DNA from: Desulfomonile tiedjei
GTDB lineage: Bacteria > Desulfobacterota > Desulfomonilia > Desulfomonilales > Desulfomonilaceae
Length of the DNA stretch: 64,000 bases
Assembly (NCBI GenBank): GCA_016212925.1
Contig: JACRDF010000003.1
Location: 1 to 64,000, forward strand
Direction of reading: 5' to 3'
This document shows, one piece after another, positions 25,847-34,500 of this stretch. A program made the position numbers and the translations under genes. Position 1 is the stretch's first letter; every line of letters starts with the position of its first letter. The notes under the pieces are model-generated. The model was not told the origin of the DNA and made no database searches. It saw nothing but the letters and a program-made list of their open reading frames with translations.

Positions 25847-26596
25847 GTGCTCCTCACAATTACCAATCTGACTGTCATTTATGACAGAGCAATGATTATC
25901 AACGATCTCTCCATGAATGTGGCTCAGGGCGAACTCGTTAGCCTTGTCGGTCCCAATGGCGCCGGGAAAACCACTGTCCTCAGGGCCATGACCGGACTGG
26001 TGGCATGGGAAAAGGAGAGCCTTCGAGGCACCGTGGGAGGGGAAGTCACCCTGAAAGGTGAGGTGGCTTTCGATGGCGAGCGAATAGACACCCTTCCTGC
26101 ACATGAGATTGTGAAGAAAGGTCTGATCCATTGCCCTGAAAGACGCAGACCGTTCAGGGAAATGACCGTGCTGGAGAATCTCATGGCCGGCGGCTATCTG
26201 GTGAAGGATAAGGCTGAGATTCGGAGCAATCTGGAAAAAGTCTATGAGTTATTTCCCATTCTTCATGGCCGCGCGGGTCAAGTCGCCGGTACCTTATCCG
26301 GCGGGGAACAGCAAATGCTGGCCATAGGCCGCGCTTTGATGTTTCATCCTAAGCTTCTGTGCATCGATGAACCTTCCACCGGACTGGCGCCCATTATGCG
26401 AGCAGAGGTCTTTAAGAAAATTGAAGAGATCTGCAAGCTGGGAATAACCGTGCTCTTGGTGGAACAGGAGGTGAGCACAGTCTTTAAGATGGCTTCCCGC
26501 AACTATGTGCTATCATCGGGAAAAATCATCGCCGAAGGATCTGGAGCCGACTTGCTCCAGGATGAAGTCATTCGTAAAACTTACCTGGGGCTTTAA
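25847..26596 (+). CDS. livF: branched-chain-type ABC transporter ATPase (LivF family)
   Basis: 249 residues from a GTG with GGAGGC upstream. Walker A GPNGAGKTT, signature LSGGEQQMLAIGR, Walker B LLCIDEPSTGLAP and H-loop VEQE. Compared with the LivF at 9958 it has an insertion of about 15 residues (WEKESLRGTVGGEVTLKG) after the first helix. The usual VPEGR segment reads HCPERRRPFREMTV. It ends 57 bases before the third binding-protein gene. Confidence 0.92.
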   Translation: MLLTITNLTVIYDRAMIINDLSMNVAQGELVSLVGPNGAGKTTVLRAMTGLVAWEKESLRGTVGGEVTLKGEVAFDGERIDTLPAHEIVKKGLIHCPERRRPFREMTVLENLMAGGYLVKDKAEIRSNLEKVYELFPILHGRAGQVAGTLSGGEQQMLAIGRALMFHPKLLCIDEPSTGLAPIMRAEVFKKIEEICKLGITVLLVEQEVSTVFKMASRNYVLSSGKIIAEGSGADLLQDEVIRKTYLGL

Positions 26597-26653
26597 CAAC
26601 CTCTATTGGCACGGATTCTGCCAAATCCTGCCGTCATCACATGGGGGGGTATC

Positions 26654-27835
26654 ATGTACAAGACGCGAACTGTGATTCTTTTAATCCTTGCGACGCTTTT
26701 GTTGCTTCCTCCGGCCACAGTGGTATCCGCGGAGGAAGATTTAACAATCGCGTCGGTGCTGCCCTTGACCGGACCCTACGGCCCCGCGGGCGTACAGGGC
26801 GCAGCCGCGCAAAAGGATTGCGTGGCCATCATTAACGACGAGGGGGGAATCAACGGCAAGAAGCTCAAATATGTGATTGAGGACGGCCAGTACAAGATTG
26901 ACGTGGCGATGGCCGCGTTTCGGAAGATCATGGCCAACGACAATCCCATGGTATTTTTCGGTGAAAGCACCGAACAGGCCAAAACGATCGCTCCGGAGAT
27001 GAAGAACACCTACAAGATGCTCTTCGGCACCGCGGGCTCTTCCAGCGAGCTTGCCGACACGGCCATGAATCCTTATTCGTTCGTTACCGGTCCCACCTAC
27101 GGTGACCAATTCGGAATACTTCTGAAGTATATTGCCAAAGAAAAGCCGGGAGCGAAGGTCGCTTTTTTCTACAGCGACACCGAATTCGGGAAGGACCCCA
27201 TCAAGTTCGGCCGGCTTATGTGCGGCAGGCTGCGACTCAAGCTGGTGTCGGAAGGGGTGGTTCCGCCGGGCTCGAAGGATCTGTCCGCACAGATCGGCGA
27301 TTTGAAAAAAACCGATCCCGATTATGTGATTTTCCAGGGATTCCTGTACGAACCAGTGCCTCAAGTGATTAAGGCTTGTAGGGACCTGGGCATGAAATGC
27401 AAATTCATGGGCACATTCTATGGGTCATCCAAGTGGATCCTGGACAAGCTCGGTCCCTTGGCCGAGGGTTACTACGGCATCAGCCCTTACATGTGGTGGT
27501 GGGACGATGACGTGCCCACGATCAAAAAGATCAAGGACTACACGGCGAAAAACTACCCGGACGTGAAGTTCAGGGACCTTAATTACACGCGCGGCTTTAT
27601 GTCCGTACTCATCGCCGCCGAGTGTATGCGACGCGCGGACAAAGCCGGAGAGTTGAACCGTGAAGGCGTGGCAAAAGCCTTGCAGACCATCAAGAATTTC
27701 GATTCCGGAGGCCTTTCCGCACCTTGGACTGTCCGTAACAATAGGTTTCCCGTGGCTAAAGTGTGGTCCGCCAACCCGGAGAAAGGTATCTACGAACCCG
27801 CGTCCGAATGGATCAGACTCGACAAGTATGATTGA
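26654..27835 (+). CDS. ABC transporter substrate-binding protein (LivK family)
   Basis: 393 residues from the ATG at 26654, which has GGGGGG just upstream and yields a signal peptide (TRTVILLILATLLLLPPATVV, split here as hydrophobic core then VSAEED). Mature start LTIASVLPLTGPYGPAG and the aromatic-rich C-terminal half (YYGISPYMWWWDDDV) are those of type I solute-binding proteins. It closes the second importer operon, which therefore has binding proteins at both ends. The tryptophan cluster may favour a large or aromatic ligand; this is a guess. Confidence 0.9.
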   Translation: MYKTRTVILLILATLLLLPPATVVSAEEDLTIASVLPLTGPYGPAGVQGAAAQKDCVAIINDEGGINGKKLKYVIEDGQYKIDVAMAAFRKIMANDNPMVFFGESTEQAKTIAPEMKNTYKMLFGTAGSSSELADTAMNPYSFVTGPTYGDQFGILLKYIAKEKPGAKVAFFYSDTEFGKDPIKFGRLMCGRLRLKLVSEGVVPPGSKDLSAQIGDLKKTDPDYVIFQGFLYEPVPQVIKACRDLGMKCKFMGTFYGSSKWILDKLGPLAEGYYGISPYMWWWDDDVPTIKKIKDYTAKNYPDVKFRDLNYTRGFMSVLIAAECMRRADKAGELNREGVAKALQTIKNFDSGGLSAPWTVRNNRFPVAKVWSANPEKGIYEPASEWIRLDKYD

Positions 27836-28152
27836 TGGTCCCTGCGACCTTTTTGAAATGGCCGTCTATATTCTGCGTGGAATCCTATGTCCGGGAAACC
27901 TGCCCGGTCCGGCCGCTACTGTACCAAGGTAGCGGCCAGAGCCTGCCCTGGACCGCGATCCGGGGTCCCTGCCGGCCATTGTAAAGTCACTTCTTTGAAG
28001 GCTCAGCGGTATCACGAGTAATTGGGTTTGATTCCGAGGGTAAGGCCGCGGTATGCTCAACAAACCACGGATGTCCGTGGAGCGGAATTGATGCTGCCTA
28101 CTGGTGGTACTGTCCACCTGAATTGGCGTGCCGAAAGAAAGGAGTCACAATA
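27836..28152. other. intergenic region with hairpin
   Basis: No gene is supported. A 9-bp stem GGCCGCTAC/GTAGCGGCC (27911-27937) without a T-run follows the importer operon and may mark its 3' end. A smaller hairpin, CCACGGA/TCCGTGG, lies near 28070. AAAGGAG at the right edge is the ribosome site of the next gene. Confidence 0.4.
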
Positions 28153-28569
28153 ATGAGCCTGAAAAGAATGATGCTGGTTGTGGCGGTTTTGAATGCAATG
28201 TGCTTGGCCGCTGTCATCACGGCCACGGCGGCCGAAGGGGAGGGAGCGGATCGCATTGAACTGGAAGAACTCAAGGCCATGCTCGGGAGCCCCGATCTGG
28301 TGGTCGTGGACGTCCGCCGGGGCGAGGACTGGGAAAAGAGCGATATCAAGATCAAAGGCGCAATTCGAGAAGACCCCAAGCTGATCAGTGAGTGGTTTTC
28401 CAAGTATCCAAAGGACAAAACCCTTGTCTTCTACTGCGCTTGACCCAGCGAAGGCACGAGTGCCCGTGTGGCACAGGGATTCGCTAAGAAGGGTTACCCC
28501 GCGGTCTTCGCTCTCAAAGGTGGCTGGGTGGCGTGGGAAAAGGCCGGGTATCCCACTGAGAAGAAATAG
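28153..28569 (+). CDS. exported rhodanese-like selenoprotein (Sec at UGA 28441)
   Basis: 138 residues if UGA 28441-28443 is read as selenocysteine (residue 97); otherwise a 96-residue truncation. AAAGGAG precedes the ATG at 28153. Signal peptide to about residue 27 (cleavage near ATAAEGE), then a rhodanese fold: DLVVVDVRRGEDWEKSDIKI, LVFYCA-U-PSEGTSARVA and ALKGGWVAWEKAGYP before TAG. In related proteins the loop reads YCAC-P-E-x-S-A-R, with the thiol exactly where UGA stands here. Coding similarity continues without shift after the UGA, and a hairpin suited to a SECIS follows. Likely a periplasmic sulfur-transfer or redox protein. The start of pbpC follows about 90 bases later. Confidence 0.85.
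28447..28485 (+). promoter_or_regulatory. candidate SECIS element
   Basis: Begins 3 bases after the in-frame UGA. Outer stem AGCGAA (28447-28452) with TTCGCT (28480-28485); upper stem GTGCC (28460-28464) with GGCAC (28470-28474); 5-base apical loop CGTGT holding a GU. Position and shape fit bacterial SECIS elements, which lie inside the reading frame directly after UGA. Confidence 0.65.
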
Positions 28570-28659
28570 GTTGGACCGGCTGCAAAACCGCGCAAGGTTT
28601 TGGGGCCATTTCTGCTCTTCGTTCCACAGACAGGCTCAATTCTGGTAATATATTGGGTC

Positions 28660-30993
28660 ATGGAACCCCATAGAGACCGTACCTTTGCCCGCTGGCTCGC
28701 CGTCGTTGCGTGCGCAGGGATTGCTGCGGTGGCGGCGCTGGTGATTTACCAGACCCTTCCCGACTATCGAAATGCGGTCAAAGAGCAGCGGAACCGCTTC
28801 GGAACCGCGATCCTGGATCGCAACGGCTCCATTCTAAGACTGTTTCCCGATGGGAAAGGGCGGATGGGCCTGTGGTGTGACGGGAGTGCCTTTCCGGCCC
28901 ATCTCAAGGCCGCGGTCATTGCGGCCGAAGATCAGCGCTTCCGTTACCACGCGGGTTTCGATCCCATCGCAATCGTTCGCGCTCTGTATATCAACCTTCA
29001 ACACAGAAAGACGATTTCGGGTGCTTCCACCATAACCCAGCAGGTGGTACGGCTGATTCGGCCTCGCCCAAGAACATACAGCGCCAAGATCGTGGAGCTG
29101 CTGGCCAGTGTAAAGATGGAGTGGCAGCTCACCAAAGAACAAATCCTCGAATTGCACCTCAACCTGTCGCCCATGGGTGGAAACATTCGTGGGGCAGGGC
29201 TTGCGGCCCGGACCTATTTCGGCAAGGACGTGGAGAACATCACCGTGGCTGAAGCGGCTGTCCTTGCCGCACTGCCGCGATCGCCCTCCCGGCTGGACCC
29301 GCGGCGGCCCGCAGGTCGCAAGCTGGTCCTGGGTGACAAGGATCGCATTCTGAAACGCATGGCCGCACTGGGATGGATCAGTGATGATCAGATGAAAGTA
29401 AGTCTCGGGTCCACTGTGGTGTTCAAGAACCGACCGATCCCGATTCAAGCGCCCCACTTTGTGGATCTGGCGTTGGCCACCAGCGGAGAGACGGGCCCCA
29501 CGGTCAAGACGACTCTCGACGCGACCTTACAGCAAGGCCTCGATCAGGTCCTCAAATCCCATCGGGACCGTCTCCGAAGGCTGGGAATCAATCAGGCGGC
29601 CGCACTCGTTGCCTCGTGTCGGAACTCGGAGGTGCTGGCTCTGGCGGGGTCGTTCGGGTACAGCGAGCGCGATCAGGGCTTCAACAACGGTGCGCTTGCT
29701 CAGCGCTCTGCCGGTTCCACGCTGAAGCCGTTCCTGTACGCTCTGGCGCTCGAAAAAGGCTACGGAAGCACCTCGGAGATCTCGGACACCGACCGTGTCT
29801 ATCAGACCCCCCACGGCGACTACATGCCCATGAACGCGGATCGTCGGGAGTACGGGCCGGTGAATGTGCGGTCTGCGCTTGGCAACTCGCTCAACGTCTC
29901 CACGGTGAAGGTGGCTCGATGGGTAGGTCTCGAGGATTTCTATCGCCTGTTGGATCGCGTGGAAGTTGTCACGCCGAACTCCGCGCCGCCTGAGCACTAC
30001 GGCCTGGGTTTGGCGGTGGGCAATGTGGAGGTCAGCCTGTACCGTCTGGTCCAGGCGTACCTGACTCTCGCTAATGGGGGTGAATTCCGGCCGTTGCGCG
30101 TGGCTCCCGGGCCCGCAGAGTCCACTTCGCGCGTGTTGTCTCGCGAAGTTTCTTACGTCATTACCCACATTCTCGCTGATCCGTCGGCTCGACTGCTGAG
30201 TTTCGGAAACCCTGGATACTTTGACTTCGGGTTCCCTGTCGCGGTGAAAACCGGCACCAGCAGCAACTATAGAGATGCGTGGATTATTGGTTACACCTCC
30301 CGGCACGTGATCGGCATATGGGCTGGGAACTTCGACGGCCGCCCAAGTCCGGGCAGGATGGGCGCGGGGGTTTGCGGCCCGATACTGTCGGACGTGGTCC
30401 GACTTCTGTACGCCACGAATCCTCCTGAGGTCTTCGCCAGGCCCGCGACCGTACGAGAGGAGACGGTCTGCTCCATGTCCGGAAGGCGAGCTTCCCCCCG
30501 ATGCCGCTACGCAACCACGGATCTCGTAACCGGCAAGCACCAGCTTGCCATGTGCGACCTGCCGCATGAAGGCGAACACCATCTTCTAGGGGCCGGCTAT
30601 GCCAAGTGGCTCCACCGCCGTGAGGCGCGGCATGGAGTGAGCCGATTTAGGCTCATGAAGCCCGAGGCCGCGATGCCGTCCAGTGATGGAGGGATCAGTG
30701 GCCGTGAAGGCTCCAGACGACCAAGTCCCGGATCTCATGCTTCCAGGATTGAAATCGTCAGCCCGCACAACCGGGACCGTTTCATCTTCTCGCGGCATCG
30801 TCCCACCCGGATCGTGTTCAGGGCCTTGCCTGAGAAAGTGGTCGAGCACGTGGTCTGGTATCTGAACGGGACGGAACTGGCCAGGACAGGCCCGCCGTAC
30901 GAGTTCTTCTGGGACGCGAGCCGCGGCCGGCATGAACTTCTCGCTGTCACGCCGGACCGGACCGCCGCAAAAGCAACTTTCTTTGTGGAGTGA
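28660..30993 (+). CDS. pbpC: penicillin-binding protein 1C
   Basis: 777 residues from the ATG at 28660. One N-terminal membrane anchor (about residues 12-32), then a GT51 glycosyltransferase domain (AAEDQRFRYHAGFD, GASTITQQVVRL), a penicillin-binding transpeptidase domain (RSAGSTLKPFLY with the catalytic serine, SLNVS, KTGTSS) and the C-terminal PBP1C-specific beta domain (IEIVSPHNRDRF to the end). It polymerises and cross-links peptidoglycan in the periplasm. The alpha-2-macroglobulin gene often paired with pbpC is absent here. No strong ribosome site is seen at the chosen ATG. Confidence 0.93.
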   Translation: MEPHRDRTFARWLAVVACAGIAAVAALVIYQTLPDYRNAVKEQRNRFGTAILDRNGSILRLFPDGKGRMGLWCDGSAFPAHLKAAVIAAEDQRFRYHAGFDPIAIVRALYINLQHRKTISGASTITQQVVRLIRPRPRTYSAKIVELLASVKMEWQLTKEQILELHLNLSPMGGNIRGAGLAARTYFGKDVENITVAEAAVLAALPRSPSRLDPRRPAGRKLVLGDKDRILKRMAALGWISDDQMKVSLGSTVVFKNRPIPIQAPHFVDLALATSGETGPTVKTTLDATLQQGLDQVLKSHRDRLRRLGINQAAALVASCRNSEVLALAGSFGYSERDQGFNNGALAQRSAGSTLKPFLYALALEKGYGSTSEISDTDRVYQTPHGDYMPMNADRREYGPVNVRSALGNSLNVSTVKVARWVGLEDFYRLLDRVEVVTPNSAPPEHYGLGLAVGNVEVSLYRLVQAYLTLANGGEFRPLRVAPGPAESTSRVLSREVSYVITHILADPSARLLSFGNPGYFDFGFPVAVKTGTSSNYRDAWIIGYTSRHVIGIWAGNFDGRPSPGRMGAGVCGPILSDVVRLLYATNPPEVFARPATVREETVCSMSGRRASPRCRYATTDLVTGKHQLAMCDLPHEGEHHLLGAGYAKWLHRREARHGVSRFRLMKPEAAMPSSDGGISGREGSRRPSPGSHASRIEIVSPHNRDRFIFSRHRPTRIVFRALPEKVVEHVVWYLNGTELARTGPPYEFFWDASRGRHELLAVTPDRTAAKATFFVE

Positions 30994-31095
30994 TGCAGGG
31001 AAAAGGAAAATTGCGGGGAGGACCTCTCTTGAAGACTCAGTTATGCACTTGGCAAAGAAGAGACTGATAACCTTGTCATCATCTCGGACCTGCAT

Positions 31096-31157
31096 CTCCT
31101 GTAGGGGCGCATGGCGTGCGCCCGCATTGGGGCGACCGCAGGTCGCCCCTACAGGAG
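31096..31157. repeat. composite inverted repeat
   Basis: Outer arms CTCCTGTAGGGGCG (31096-31109) and CGCCCCTACAGGAG (31144-31157) are exact reverse complements. Inside them two smaller hairpins form (GGGCGCA/TGCGCCC and GGGGCGACC/GGTCGCCCC). This is a dispersed extragenic repeat, not a terminator, since no T-run follows. Confidence 0.75.
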
Positions 31158-31240
31158 CAGGATATGAGACCACAATTCCGGGGAAAACCTTTTTGTAAAC
31201 AGATTATGCTCCGAGCTGAACATAATCAGGGAGAATACCA

Positions 31241-31345
31241 TGAACGTGTCATTGCCAGAGCGCAGCCCGAAGCAATTTGCTCTATTGGTGGGACAGGCGT
31301 CCCGCCTGTCAGTTTTTGGCTGGGTGGCCCGGACGCCACTCCTTT
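31241..31345. repeat. patchwork of dispersed repeat fragments
   Basis: Contains a degenerate copy of the GTCATTGC...GAAGCAAT repeat, a perfect hairpin GACAGGCG-TCC-CGCCTGTC (31292-31310) and CTGGGTGGCCCGGACGCCAC, which recurs in similar form near 49030. The whole stretch 30994-31414 holds no supported gene. Confidence 0.55.
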
Positions 31346-31414
31346 GATCACTGCCAAAATGCGCGCGTGTTTTGTGGACACGGCATCCCTCCCTTTAATG
31401 CCGGCACCGGCCTT

Positions 31415-31690
31415 TCACTTCTCCAGCGGCAGGATCTTCACCATCTCGCCTGATGTCCTGCCGAACACATCGGGATCGTACATGAGCGAGACCCTCGATC
31501 CTCGCATCCAGAAGTCGCCTTCAGCCACAGCACGAGCCAAGTACGAGTATTGGAACGTCCCTGACCACGCGCGATCCTTGAAGACTCGGACGCCGTCGTC
31601 ACGGAATTCAGAGAAGTCCGGTGAAAATCTCGGCCTTCCTGCACCTGTACCCTTTGCGGCTCCGGATCGTCCGTAACAAATGAATTTCAT
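31415..31690 (-). CDS. hypothetical protein
   Basis: A 91-residue frame with protein-like composition from residue 20 on (FSPDFSEFRDDGVRVFKD, FQYSYLARAVAEGDFWM, SLMYDPDVFG). Not recognised. It has no clear ribosome site and lies 31 bases downstream of another small minus-strand gene, so the two could be a unit. The N-terminal 20 residues (Gly/Ala/Arg-rich) look less natural, so the true start may be further in, or the gene may be a remnant. Confidence 0.4.
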   Translation of the reverse strand: MKFICYGRSGAAKGTGAGRPRFSPDFSEFRDDGVRVFKDRAWSGTFQYSYLARAVAEGDFWMRGSRVSLMYDPDVFGRTSGEMVKILPLEK

Positions 31691-31721
31691 TGTTCGATTT
31701 TGGCGCGTATGGAGGGAGCCC

Positions 31722-32048
31722 TTATTGTGGCCCTCTTTCCTGTTCCTTGCGGGTGATCAGTCGCCCATAAACGAGCAAAGCGGCGGCGTTGATGAGGGAT
31801 GCGGCTTCTTCAGGGCTGGTTCCTTCCATACCTATGCAGTGGTGTGGCTCCCCATCGGGGAAATATGAACGTATAAGCGCTCCCTTGCCGGTCACCTCGT
31901 CAATCTTTACGACGTAAGCTACGGATTTTTCCACCGGTATTTTGACCACGAATCCGTGAAGGCTTTGTGTTGCCGAGGGCTCAAGGCCTCTATCCTTTGA
32001 CCATTCGAGCCTTCTTAAGATTTCGTTGAATAAGTCTTTAATCAGCAT
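31722..32048 (-). CDS. hypothetical protein
   Basis: 108 residues, no signal peptide or membrane segment. Starts MLIKDLFNEILRRLEW, then an alternating beta pattern (GFVVKIPVEKSVAYVVKIDE), SYFPDGEPHHCIG and a C-terminal helix. Not recognised. The ATG has a weak GTGAG site upstream. It is divergent from the PAS histidine kinase. Confidence 0.55.
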   Translation of the reverse strand: MLIKDLFNEILRRLEWSKDRGLEPSATQSLHGFVVKIPVEKSVAYVVKIDEVTGKGALIRSYFPDGEPHHCIGMEGTSPEEAASLINAAALLVYGRLITRKEQERGPQ

Positions 32049-32282
32049 TGTTGTCTCACTTATGATTTATCTGCCGGGTCGGCTAGCCATTGTAGCTATA
32101 TTCCGGACCACAGCAAAGAAATCTTTGGGGTTAGATGTCGGTAAGATTGCCCGGTGTTGGTGCAGGGGCTGACGGTGGCCCTTTTGACTTGGTTCCGGGG
32201 CTGACTTATTCTTAAAAAAATGGATTTACACGTGGTCCGAGGTCATCGCAACTCGGAATCGCCCCACGCCGGAGCCCCTCAC

Positions 32283-34214
32283 ATGGAAGCCCAAGAAGAG
32301 ATGGAACCCAAACCTTGCACTCAAACAGCGGACCCACCGAAACGTTTTCTTAAGAATGAAATCTCCGCGTCTGAGAGCCACGGTCCGGACCAGTTGCGGC
32401 AGCATGAGGGGCCGCCTTTCCACAATCAACCCTCGGAAAGTCTTGGGGAAGGAAATCCCAGCCCGGAGCAGCCCAACAGAGGATTTGCATCGGGGATTGA
32501 CCAGGCCGCCGAGGCCGAGAAGGCTTTGCTGGAAAGTCACGAACGACTTCTCTCGGTCGTGGAAACCGCTAACGATCCCATTATCGGTGCTGACAGCCTC
32601 GGTAACATCATCATGTGGAATTCGGCTGCTACCAGCACCTTTGGCTATTCAGCCGAAGAGGTCGTGCATCGACCTGTAACCGTCCTAATGCCCGAGCGGC
32701 TCCAGATATTGCATGAACACGCGATGCAAAGAGCGATTTCAGCAGGCAGCTTGTATTACCACAAACGAGTCCGTGAGGTGTTCGGTCGCAAGAAGGACGG
32801 CACGGAATTTCCGGTAGAGGTATCTATTTCAGCGTGGCGTACGCGGCAAGGGATGTTCTTCACGGCCATCGTCAGAGACATTACCGAACGCAAGCAGAAA
32901 GATGAAGAGTTGAGGAAGGCCTATGAAGACATGGAGTCACGTGTGGTTCAGCGGACTGCGGAGCTTGTTGAACTGAATGAAAGCCTGAAACAAGAAATTA
33001 ATGAGCGGAAGCGGATAGAGGAAATGCTGCGGAATTCGGAGCAACTCTATCACACGCTCGTTGAAGAAGTTCCGGATGTGATTTTTGTTCTCTCCAATGA
33101 GGGAAGATTTACCTACCTTAACGCTCAGGCGGAGCGACTCCTGAAACGACCTCTCCCGGAGCTGCTCGAAACTCCTCTCGTCTCTCACGTGGTGCCTGAA
33201 GAGAGAGAAAAAATTGAGTCGATCCATCAACTGGACCGGGATTCCATATGGGATGAAGAGATAAGGCTACTGGACGCAGACGGAGAGGAGAAATTTGCTC
33301 GAATTCGCTGCAAGAAGCTGGAACGTACCGGGAAAGGCAGAATGCATTACGAAGGCGTGATGCGAGATATCACTCGGAGGCGAAGGTTGGAAGAACAGTT
33401 GAAGGAATCCCGGAAACAGTTGATGCAAAAGATCCGTATTATCGACGAGCTTTACGCGCATATTGTTGAATCGGGGAAAGCCAGAGCCATTGCCGAGCAC
33501 ACAGCCGAGGTGGCCCATGAACTGAGGCAGCCTCTAACCATTATAGGAGGCTTCGCGCGGCGAATAGCCAGGCAGTTTGATTCGGTCAACCTAACAAACG
33601 CCGCAGGGCAAGCGGAAGCCGTTCGAATCATAAGCTCCGAAATTCAAAGGCTCGAAAAGATACTCAACACCCTAATTGACTTTACGAGGCTGGAAAGTGT
33701 CGTCCAGCAAATGACAAATCCCAATGCCATCATTCAAAATGTCCTCAACCTATATGAGGAAGCCCTCGGTGAGAAGGGCCTTAAACTCGATGTTAACCTT
33801 CGCGACGGGATCGGAGAGATTCTTTTGGACCCTGACCGGTTCGAGCAAGTGGTACGCAATCTGGTTTCCAATGCCATGGAGGCTTCGCCATCCGGAGGAA
33901 CCATACACGTAGAAACAGGGCTTTCTACTCCCAGCGACAAGGCCCTGGAGACGGCGGCTCTGGAATCGGCAAGCTATTTTGAAATGAAGATCCGGAATCA
34001 CGGTCCGATGATCAAACAAGAGGACCTCCAGAGGCTGTTCAGTCCGTTCTTCACCACGAAGAGTTATGGCACTGGAATAGGGCTGACCGTGTCCAAAAAA
34101 ATTGTTGAGGCACATAAAGGATCGATTTCCGTTCGCTCGGACGACCGCGGAACTACGTTTGTCGTCTGGCTTCCCCTGGATCGGCAGGAGCCTGCTGCAC
34201 GGCAAACGGCATAG
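32283..34214 (+). CDS. soluble PAS-PAS sensor histidine kinase
   Basis: 643 residues from the ATG at 32283, which has GGAG 8 bases upstream; an ATG at 32220 has no site. A disordered N-terminus is followed by PAS 1 (VVETANDPIIGADSLGNIIM to IVRDITERK), a coiled coil, PAS 2 (VPDVIFVLSNEGRFTYLN to VMRDITRRR), an HisKA dimerisation domain with phospho-acceptor histidine in VAHELRQPLTIIGG, and an ATPase domain (NLVSNAMEASPSGG; GTGIGLTVSKKIVEAH). No membrane span, so it senses a cytoplasmic cue. No response regulator is adjacent. The MPERLQILHEHAM helix in PAS 1 is that of FixL/PAS-heme-like sensors, but a heme histidine is not certain. Confidence 0.92.
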   Translation: MEAQEEMEPKPCTQTADPPKRFLKNEISASESHGPDQLRQHEGPPFHNQPSESLGEGNPSPEQPNRGFASGIDQAAEAEKALLESHERLLSVVETANDPIIGADSLGNIIMWNSAATSTFGYSAEEVVHRPVTVLMPERLQILHEHAMQRAISAGSLYYHKRVREVFGRKKDGTEFPVEVSISAWRTRQGMFFTAIVRDITERKQKDEELRKAYEDMESRVVQRTAELVELNESLKQEINERKRIEEMLRNSEQLYHTLVEEVPDVIFVLSNEGRFTYLNAQAERLLKRPLPELLETPLVSHVVPEEREKIESIHQLDRDSIWDEEIRLLDADGEEKFARIRCKKLERTGKGRMHYEGVMRDITRRRRLEEQLKESRKQLMQKIRIIDELYAHIVESGKARAIAEHTAEVAHELRQPLTIIGGFARRIARQFDSVNLTNAAGQAEAVRIISSEIQRLEKILNTLIDFTRLESVVQQMTNPNAIIQNVLNLYEEALGEKGLKLDVNLRDGIGEILLDPDRFEQVVRNLVSNAMEASPSGGTIHVETGLSTPSDKALETAALESASYFEMKIRNHGPMIKQEDLQRLFSPFFTTKSYGTGIGLTVSKKIVEAHKGSISVRSDDRGTTFVVWLPLDRQEPAARQTA

Positions 34215-34257
34215 TGAACCGATCCTCTAAGTTAATGTCCGAATGACTAATGGGTGC

Positions 34258-34330
34258 CACTGCTGGCTTGCCCAGCAGTGTTTTCGCACTCCGGGTAGGA
34301 TGTGGTGAGCGCAACGAACCGCATCGCTTA
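34258..34330. repeat. dispersed hairpin repeats after histidine kinase
   Basis: Perfect stem CACTGCTGG (34258-34266) with CCAGCAGTG (34272-34280), followed by GTAGGATGTGGTGAGCGCAA, a sequence of a widely scattered extragenic repeat type. The 286-base gap 34215-34500 holds no gene. The hairpin could also slow transcription between the two convergent units. Confidence 0.55.
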
Positions 34331-34500
34331 CTTTAAGGACACGAATGATGCGGCTCCCTTGAGACAAAACCTCTCGCAACCCATATGCCGTCAAAAGGGC
34401 GAGGGTCCCGCGACGGATCTGCTTTATCTTGATCCATCGCGGGTCGCAGGGCGTGTTGACAATTCGGCACACTATTCCCGGAATCACAAGACATCTTCAC

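Noticed and set aside
28441-28569. Rhodanese gene as an ordinary nonsense pseudogene
   Set aside because: The frame is otherwise intact on both sides, the TGA falls at the catalytic position and a hairpin follows; Sec decoding explains this better.
31116-31676. 186-codon plus-strand frame
   Set aside because: Begins in a repeat and is antisense to the more protein-like minus-strand frame 31415-31690.
33750-34205. Long frames antisense to kinases, permeases and MutS
   Set aside because: They are shadows of high-confidence genes and show no domain of their own.
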